Part shown: piece after piece, positions 59,210 to 64,000 of the stretch | Numbering within the stretch: the first letter of the stretch is position 1 | Layout: every line of letters begins with the position of its first letter | From: Ensifer sp. LCM 4579 | Lineage (GTDB): Bacteria > Pseudomonadota > Alphaproteobacteria > Rhizobiales > Rhizobiaceae | Reading direction: 5' to 3' | DNA: 64,000 nucleotides | Assembly (NCBI RefSeq): GCF_001854885.1 | Contig: NZ_MDDV01000011.1 | Coordinates: forward strand, 62,001 to 126,000 | Translations under genes and position numbers: made by a program | Notes under the pieces: model-generated | What the model was told of the DNA's origin: nothing | Seen by the model: only the letters and a program-made list of their open reading frames with translations | The model's database searches: none

Positions 59210-60454
59210 ATGTCTTCACCGTTCACGCTCGTCCTGACCGGGCAATCTCTCATTCATCATGATGTCCGGCAGGTTTCGGACGATGGATTTGCCGCGATCA
59301 AGGCGCTGATCCGCCAAGCTGATATCGCCTTCACGAATTTCGAGACGACGGTTTTCGGCCGGCATGGCGGATGGCCGATGAAGGGTTCCTATTTCGGCTG
59401 TTCAGCACCCGTGGTGCTGGATGCGCTGAAGGATATCGGTTTCAACGCCCTGGCGCTCTCCAACAACCACGCCTTCGACCTCGGTCCTCCCGGTGTTCTG
59501 TCGACGCTCGAAGAGGTGGAGGAAAGAAAGTTCCTTCACGCCGGCATCGGCGTCGATGCGACGGATGCGGGCCAGCCGGGCATGAAAACCTTCGGCACAC
59601 GGCGGGTGGCGCTGGTTGCCATGGACGCCGGACCCGGCCCGGCAACCATGTATGCGGCCGACGCGACGGACCGGCGTCCTGCAAGGCCGGGCGTGAACGG
59701 GCTCGATGTCACGAGGCGATTTGAAGTCGAGCCCACGGTGTTTGCGAGCCTCACCGGCATTCAGGACACCTTTCAAAGTAGTCCGATGGAACGGGGCAAC
59801 TATGCCCAGCCCCACGATCCGCCTGATCTCCAATCTGCTGATGAGATCGACTTTTATGGCACGGTCTTTCGCCGAGCCGCGGAGAACAAGCGCCGGATCC
59901 TGATAGACGAAACAAGTCTGCAAAGTCACCTCACGACCATCCGTCTGGCCGCCGAGGGGGGTGCCTTCGTCATGGCCTACCTCCACCACCACCACTGGGA
60001 GCCGGACTGGCGAGAAGCTCCCGCATGGGTTCAGTCGCTTGCGCATGCGTGTGTTGACGCGGGCGCGGCCGTGTTCGTCAGTCATGGAGCACCAGTCCTC
60101 CAGCCCATCGAAATCTACCGTGGCGCGCTGATCCTCTTCGGGCTCGGAAATTTTCTCTTCCATCTCAGTGAGGGCGAGGTGGTGTGGAGTTCACCCGACG
60201 TATGGAAGAGCATGGTGGCGACGTGCCGCTTCGATGGCAATGCCAAGCTCCAATCGATTGATCTCCAACCGATTGTCATTGGAGGCGAAAGGCTGGATAC
60301 CGACAACTATCATGAGCGGATAGTCCCCGTTCCAGCTCCGAAATGGCTAGCAGCCCAGATGATCGACGACTTGGCAGTCCGTTCGCAAAAACACGGCGTG
60401 TCGATTTCGGTCGAGGAATGCTGTGGGAGGATACTGGTCGCTGGCGAATATTAA
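59210..60454 (+). CDS. CapA-family protein (metallophosphatase-like)
   Basis: The ATG at 59210 gives 414 residues. Motifs: NFETTVFG, LSNNHAFDLGPPG, AYLHHHHWEPDW and SHGAPVLQPIEIYRGALILF, GLGNFLFHL, as in CapA/PgsA proteins, which have a calcineurin-like metal centre. CapA is needed for poly-gamma-glutamate production in some bacteria, but related genes occur in amino acid uptake operons with unknown roles. No signal peptide is seen, so it is probably cytoplasmic. A hydrolase for a D- or gamma-linked amino acid derivative is a possible role. Confidence 0.88.
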   Translation: MSSPFTLVLTGQSLIHHDVRQVSDDGFAAIKALIRQADIAFTNFETTVFGRHGGWPMKGSYFGCSAPVVLDALKDIGFNALALSNNHAFDLGPPGVLSTLEEVEERKFLHAGIGVDATDAGQPGMKTFGTRRVALVAMDAGPGPATMYAADATDRRPARPGVNGLDVTRRFEVEPTVFASLTGIQDTFQSSPMERGNYAQPHDPPDLQSADEIDFYGTVFRRAAENKRRILIDETSLQSHLTTIRLAAEGGAFVMAYLHHHHWEPDWREAPAWVQSLAHACVDAGAAVFVSHGAPVLQPIEIYRGALILFGLGNFLFHLSEGEVVWSSPDVWKSMVATCRFDGNAKLQSIDLQPIVIGGERLDTDNYHERIVPVPAPKWLAAQMIDDLAVRSQKHGVSISVEECCGRILVAGEY

Positions 60455-60525
60455 GTGCGCTGATTCAGCGGCCAGTTCCGGTTCAGGCCGAGTCGACGGT
60501 TGTCGCGTAAGAAGCTTCACTATCG

Positions 60526-60856
60526 TCAGTGGTTCGTCGGCTCGGCCACGGCAAGATCCGCATTCGATGTGAAATCACGCGAGATCGCGTATTTTTCCGG
60601 CACCTTTTTGAACAACATTTTCGCTCCTCCGATTTCCAAGGCACAACTGGCAGCTGCGACGACGCTAGTGAACTCCACGAGCGAGCCATCACCCATAAGC
60701 TTGACGACTCGGCCGCCGCTGAACTCGAGGGAGCACATACGTCTGCCGATTGCTCTGGAGGCGCTCAAGCGCCCCAGATTCATCTAGCTCCATCATCCGG
60801 CTGTAACCGACCACATCGGCGGCCAGTACGGCAGCGAGACGGCGTTCCTCGGCCAT
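60526..60856 (-). pseudogene. Truncated, frameshifted class III adenylate cyclase
   Basis: The start MAEERRLAAVLAADVVGYSR at 60856 and MMELDESGALERL match class III cyclases; then the frame changes near 60750 and GGRVVKLMGDGSLVEFTSVV and AAASCALEI follow before divergence. The catalytic metal Asp of AADVVGYS remains, but the second half of the domain is missing. Confidence 0.75.
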
Positions 60857-61156
60857 GTTGTCCCGGCGCTTTTCCTCTATCCGAGGAGAGTACGGGCGGT
60901 CAGTTGCGGAGTCTATTGGGGGTAGTGCCTGGAATGAACTCAACGAGCGGCATGTCCGGCGGTCGTGTGGCTCGGATCTCTAGGATGTTCTCGTTCTTTG
61001 CTGAAAAGTTCGCATAATGTATCAACAGGAACTCGGCACCGACGGGCCGAATAACGTCTTCATCTAATTCGGCTCACCGCATGATCTTATCGGGGTCTGC
61101 GCATAGTTGCCCCGCCGACGTTCACTAGCGCGCCGTCGATCGGCTACATCTGGCCA
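60857..61156. other. Intergenic region
   Basis: Between two gene remnants. No gene is supported. Confidence 0.3.
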
Positions 61157-61644
61157 CTACAGCTTGTAGCCGATCTTTCGCAGCAGGTCTTTCCGCCACG
61201 CAATGTCCGGCGTCGGTTTCGACACCCAGCGGCGCGGCGCCATCCACCACGCCGAGCACGCCGCGTCCCAGTTCAGTTTGCGCGACGATCACCCGTGTCG
61301 GGTTGGCCGTCGCGCAGTAAATGCAGCAGATCTCCGGCACCGCACGCACCGCAGCCAGCACGTTGACGGGAAAGAATCCGTCGCTAAGGAAGATCAGGAA
61401 AGTGTGGCCAGCGCCAACAGCCGATGCATTGTCGCGTGCGAGAGTGATCATGGCTTCGTCATTGCCCGACCAGCGCACCAGCCGCTTACCGGAGGCCTCG
61501 CAGAAGGCCAGCCGGAAGCGAATGCCGGGAAACCGCGCCGACCAGTGCCTCGTGGAGGTCTTCCACTGTCTTGATGAAATGCGACTGGCCAAAAATGAAG
61601 TTGGTGGCGTCCGGCTTGACGATGGGCACCACGGTAGGTTCCAT
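61157..61644 (-). pseudogene. Adenosine-specific kinase family gene with two frameshifts
   Basis: From ATG 61644 the frame reads VVPIVKPDATNFIFGQSHFI KTVEDLHEALVGAV, then shifts near 61540 (a TTTCCC where TTCCC is expected) to GIRFRLAFCEASGKRLVRWS, GNDEAMITLARDN, IYCATANPTRVIVAQTELGR and GVLGVVDGAAPLGVETDA, and shifts again near 61200 to a C-terminus IAWRKDLLRKIGYKL. Joined, it is a full-length member of this family (adenosine-specific kinase, about 160 residues). The two indels are single bases. Confidence 0.75.
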
Positions 61645-61838
61645 GGCTGCGCTCCTTCAAGATAGGCAACGCGATGGTAGGTAGGCGGACGAAAGGCGAT
61701 TTCAAACGGCCAAAGGCGGATGCGCGCCTCCCGGCGCTGTTCCCCTCGTCTACCCCCCAGGGCCCGACCGCTGTAATCCCCGCCGGATCAGGCGGGTTGG
61801 TCCGATCCGGCAATCCCCGAAGCCGCTACGCTTTCAAA

Positions 61839-62045
61839 TCACTCACTGATGAGGCCATCGAACACTTCTAGCATGGCGTCGCTGATGGCTTTGCCGAGCG
61901 CCGCCGCGGTCTCCATCAATGCTTCCTCATTCAAGTCGCGTGCTGCCATCGCAAATGCGGCGCCTTCCGCCGTCACGATCTCTTGCGCGCGCTGTATCGC
62001 CCAAAGCGCGAAGTCGCCACGACTGCTGATTTCTACGGTTTCCAT
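61839..62045 (-). CDS. Small conserved rhizobial protein, copy 2
   Basis: The 68-residue product METVEISSRGDFALWAIQRA ... VFDGLISE is nearly identical to copy 1 at 30714-30920. The 60 bases upstream of the ATG also resemble those of copy 1. Two paralogues in the same window indicate a segmental duplication. Confidence 0.7.
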   Translation of the reverse strand: METVEISSRGDFALWAIQRAQEIVTAEGAAFAMAARDLNEEALMETAAALGKAISDAMLEVFDGLISE

Positions 62046-62490
62046 GATTTTCCCTGATTTGTACGCGCGGATGGCTTATAGCGAATCAGCCGGACAATGA
62101 AGCCCCACTGATCCATCTCTTTGCCCGATTCTGACCGTTGAAGCGCCCACGCAGCCTGATGTATAATCGACCTACCGCAAGGCTCATGCGGCGTTTCCCC
62201 TAGTTTGGGATCATAATCTGCCAGAAATCTCGCTTGCGCTCGGCCATTGTGACAAGGCCGGAAACATGGGCCTCTCCTTTGCTGCACTTGGCATATGTCA
62301 GCACGCTGAGCGGCGAGCGCAAGCGCGTCTTAGAGGGGGTAGGAGCGAGGAGGTACAATCAACACGTGCAGAGAGCCTCCGCAATGCGCTTTCAACTCAC
62401 TCAAGGGGGAGAGTGGCTGCGCAACAGAGCAGGATCTACAAAATGGCGTGTGGCTTGTGTCCGCCCAGCGCTTTGCACCTCGCCATGTCT
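62046..62490. other. Intergenic region
   Basis: After the ~60-bp similarity to the copy-1 upstream region nothing is recognised. Open frames here have no protein-like sequence. Confidence 0.3.
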
Positions 62491-63243
62491 TCAAAGCGCC
62501 CCGGCACTACCCGAGGCGAGCTGCACGAGCAAATGCGTCACGATCGCATCGCGCTTGGCGAGACCTTTGGGACGACCCACTCCATCGAGAGCCACCAGTG
62601 TCCGGCGCGCCTGCTCGTCCATTTTCGTGAGCGCCTGCGCGTTCGTTGCGTCGGCGGCGATCGCTTCACTGGTGAATCCGGGAAGCTCGAGTAGCTTGCT
62701 CGCATCGGGGGCATCGAGTGCTTCGCGGAACCGTTCCTGTGCAGGAAAGTCGTTCTGACCGTTGAGAAAATTGATAACGGCTCGGCTGTCGGCGGCGACA
62801 AATTTTCCTTCGGCGTCTGTTACCACCAGTGTCAATTCCGGATCAAAGCTCGACAAGGCCTGCAGGTAAAGGACGATCGCGGAGGGCACATAGTAGCCTG
62901 GCCGGCCGAGCTTCAGGACCAGCGCCACGGGTCTGCCCGGCGTCAAGGTGCGCTTTAAGCCCTCAATTGCCGACAGGCCGCCTTTCTCGACAGCCTGGAA
63001 GTCTTCGACGATGTCGATCAGCGGCAAGAGCTTGACTTCTGCTTTCGCTGCCTCGCGGAATTTGAGCGCGACGCCTCCGGCGGAAAATTCGCTGATCCCA
63101 CCCGACGCGATGCCCCAGACGCCAAGCGGGAGCAGCAAAAGTGCGATGAAGGTCGTACTCTCGCCGATCTGGAAACGCTTGAGGACCAGGGCAATCAGGA
63201 TTGAGATCGGAACGCTCGCTATGGCATAGGCTATGGCGCTCAC
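62491..63243 (-). CDS. Membrane protein of unknown function
   Basis: The 250-residue product starts with two hydrophobic helices (AIASVPISILIALVLKRFQI and FIALLLLPLGVWGIASGG) then a soluble region with alternating helices and strands (LIDIVEDFQAVEKGGLSAIE, ALVLKLGRPGYYVPSAIVLY, VVTDAEGKFVAADSRAVINF). The last part resembles a CBS- or PAS-like sensor pattern, but not clearly. No ribosome-binding site is obvious at the ATG. Single gene. Confidence 0.6.
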   Translation of the reverse strand: MSAIAYAIASVPISILIALVLKRFQIGESTTFIALLLLPLGVWGIASGGISEFSAGGVALKFREAAKAEVKLLPLIDIVEDFQAVEKGGLSAIEGLKRTLTPGRPVALVLKLGRPGYYVPSAIVLYLQALSSFDPELTLVVTDAEGKFVAADSRAVINFLNGQNDFPAQERFREALDAPDASKLLELPGFTSEAIAADATNAQALTKMDEQARRTLVALDGVGRPKGLAKRDAIVTHLLVQLASGSAGAL

Positions 63244-63325
63244 AGATGCCTCTCGGTCGTTGCTTGCGTCGGTAGAACTCTTCCGGCAACCCCTCGATCC
63301 TAGCGCACCCGAGTGGGCATCACGT

Positions 63326-63339
63326 GTTACGTGCGTAAC
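63326..63339. repeat. 14-bp palindrome GTTACGTGCGTAAC
   Basis: GTTACG and CGTAAC flank TG. Related GTTAC or GTAAC strings appear at 63448-63460 in GTTACATGCGTTAC. The set could be operators of one regulator. Confidence 0.5.
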
Positions 63340-63558
63340 GCAACTCTCGCACGCTGTTATGTAAGACTAGGATGCTGGTGTGATGCGCTCTTGCGCGGAC
63401 CGGTGCCCACCACACGCTGAACGCGATACGCACAGCGCTCCACTTCTGTTACATGCGTTACATCAGCACCACTTCGGGTAGTGTATCATTGCCGCTATCA
63501 GTTCCCAAGCTGCGAATCGACTTCGCGGTGTCGTGACAGAGCGCCCGATACGAGACCG

Positions 63559-63708
63559 ATGAATATCAAGCTTGACCTCGCATGCGTCATTGATCGCATT
63601 GAGGAGAGATCGTCAGTCAACGCCGGGCGGCGGCGCCTCGTTGAGTTGCGAAGCGGTCGCTCCGCAGGGTCCGCCTCACGTTACGTCAACCTAAGGATGA
63701 TCGTTTGA
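63559..63708 (+). CDS. Possible small ORF
   Basis: A 49-codon frame (MNIKLDLACVIDRIEERSSV, RRRLVELRSGRSAGSASRYV) without a good ribosome-binding site or recognised family. Listed only because the region has no other gene. Confidence 0.2.
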   Translation: MNIKLDLACVIDRIEERSSVNAGRRRLVELRSGRSAGSASRYVNLRMIV

Positions 63709-63897
63709 GAGGTGCTCCGTAGAGATATAAGTATTTGCTATAAATATCTCCTTAATAGAACACAGAGAAGCTAATAATTGAAGTTTGTAACGGAAGCTTC
63801 ATGGAGCTGACAGGCCAGTGATACAAAGCGTTATTTGACATATAATTAACCTTTGAGAGAGTTGTCCGGGGCTAATCAGGTGAGAGGAGCGACGATC

Positions 63898-64000
63898 ATG
63901 TCGATTGTATTGCAGTCCCATGGAGGAAAAGAAAAAGTCGAAGACACAAGCGAGTTGATATTCGAAGCCGGCCCACCCGCTGGTACAGACATCGCGGTCG
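63898..64000 (+). CDS. Unidentified gene, 5' part only
   Basis: GTGAGAGGAGCGACGATC precedes an ATG, and the frame MSIVLQSHGGKEKVEDTSEL ... stays open to the window end. AGAGGAG gives a good ribosome-binding site. 34 residues are not enough to assign a family. Confidence 0.5.
   Translation, partial: MSIVLQSHGGKEKVEDTSELIFEAGPPAGTDIAV

Larger units (their letters stand above)
63244..63897. other. Intergenic region with palindromic sites
   Basis: It separates a minus-strand membrane protein from the last gene. It includes GTTACGTGCGTAAC at 63326-63339, further GTTA/TAAC strings around 63357 and 63448, and an AT-rich stretch at 63715-63860 likely to contain the promoter of the gene at 63898. 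A 49-codon frame (63559) is listed separately. Confidence 0.4.

Noticed and set aside
1-64000. CRISPR array, rRNA operon, repABC replication genes
   Set aside because: No regularly spaced repeats with unique spacers, no rRNA sequence and no RepA/RepB/RepC proteins were found; the ParA here heads a transfer operon.

Overview
The window is about 64 kb of high-GC DNA with many ATGA-type overlaps, and its gene set is typical of an accessory plasmid or chromid of a Rhizobiales bacterium (Rhizobium, Ensifer/Sinorhizobium, Agrobacterium or a close relative). Supporting content: a DUF1403-ScpB pair, a SyrB-like regulator, a DUF736 protein, a MucR remnant, a 'sunset'-domain ExoI-like protein, a VirD2-type relaxase beside a ParA/VirC1-like ATPase, mobile mystery proteins A/B, and many small orphan proteins. 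I see no rRNA, convincing tRNA, CRISPR array or repABC replication genes. The species cannot be fixed from the sequence alone.

Region 1 (1-25 kb) reads as a defence/conflict island bounded by serine-recombinase genes or remnants (1-520, 22313-23172, 24760-24900). It carries an archaeo-eukaryotic-type primase fused to a superfamily 2 helicase (TOTE type); DUF1403 and ScpB; a three-gene unit of XRE regulator, ABC/SMC-like ATPase with a CxxC hook and RES-domain NAD-targeting effector (6800-11120); a three-gene overlapping operon of UPF0489 protein, membrane protein and PD-(D/E)xK-like protein (16.0-12.2 kb, minus); an AlbA_2 protein; an S8 protease with its AAA+ ATPase; and a pentapeptide-repeat protein with membrane segments. 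The first three-gene unit and the UPF0489 operon are my best candidates for little-described systems.

Region 2 (25-34 kb) holds pyrE, a cold-shock gene, a DnaQ-like exonuclease and a truncated second copy, SyrB-like and coiled-coil-tailed proteins, panD, and several decayed genes (dinB fragment, frameshifted orphan genes). Region 3 (34-45 kb) is a plasmid backbone of small genes: nuclease, SRAP protein, a chain of overlapping orphan genes, DUF736 behind a strongly foldable leader, a Fic protein, an Xre-RES toxin-antitoxin pair whose toxin is frameshifted, and an array of three small genes each preceded by a near-identical 126-bp structured repeat and followed by a hairpin terminator.

Region 4 (45-53.5 kb) is the mobilisation module: a repeat-rich non-coding stretch (candidate centromere/oriT), ParA-like ATPase, two small DNA-binding candidates and the relaxase, followed by orphan genes, VapBC and mobile mystery proteins A/B. 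The relaxase and the Fic protein 9.5 kb away end in a similar 16-residue tail, suggesting both are substrates of one type IV secretion system.

Region 5 (53.7-60.5 kb) is a clean metabolic operon: a divergent LysR regulator, polar amino acid ABC transporter (ATPase, two permeases, binding protein), an alanine-racemase-fold enzyme whose catalytic tyrosine position is tryptophan, and a CapA-like protein. Region 6 (60.5-64 kb) contains gene remnants (adenylate cyclase, adenosine-specific kinase), a duplicate of a small gene from region 2, a membrane protein and the start of an unidentified gene.

At least a dozen genes carry single-base frameshifts, often in short homopolymers, while very long genes are intact. 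Either the plasmid is decaying or the assembly contains indel errors; this matters for every pseudogene call below.
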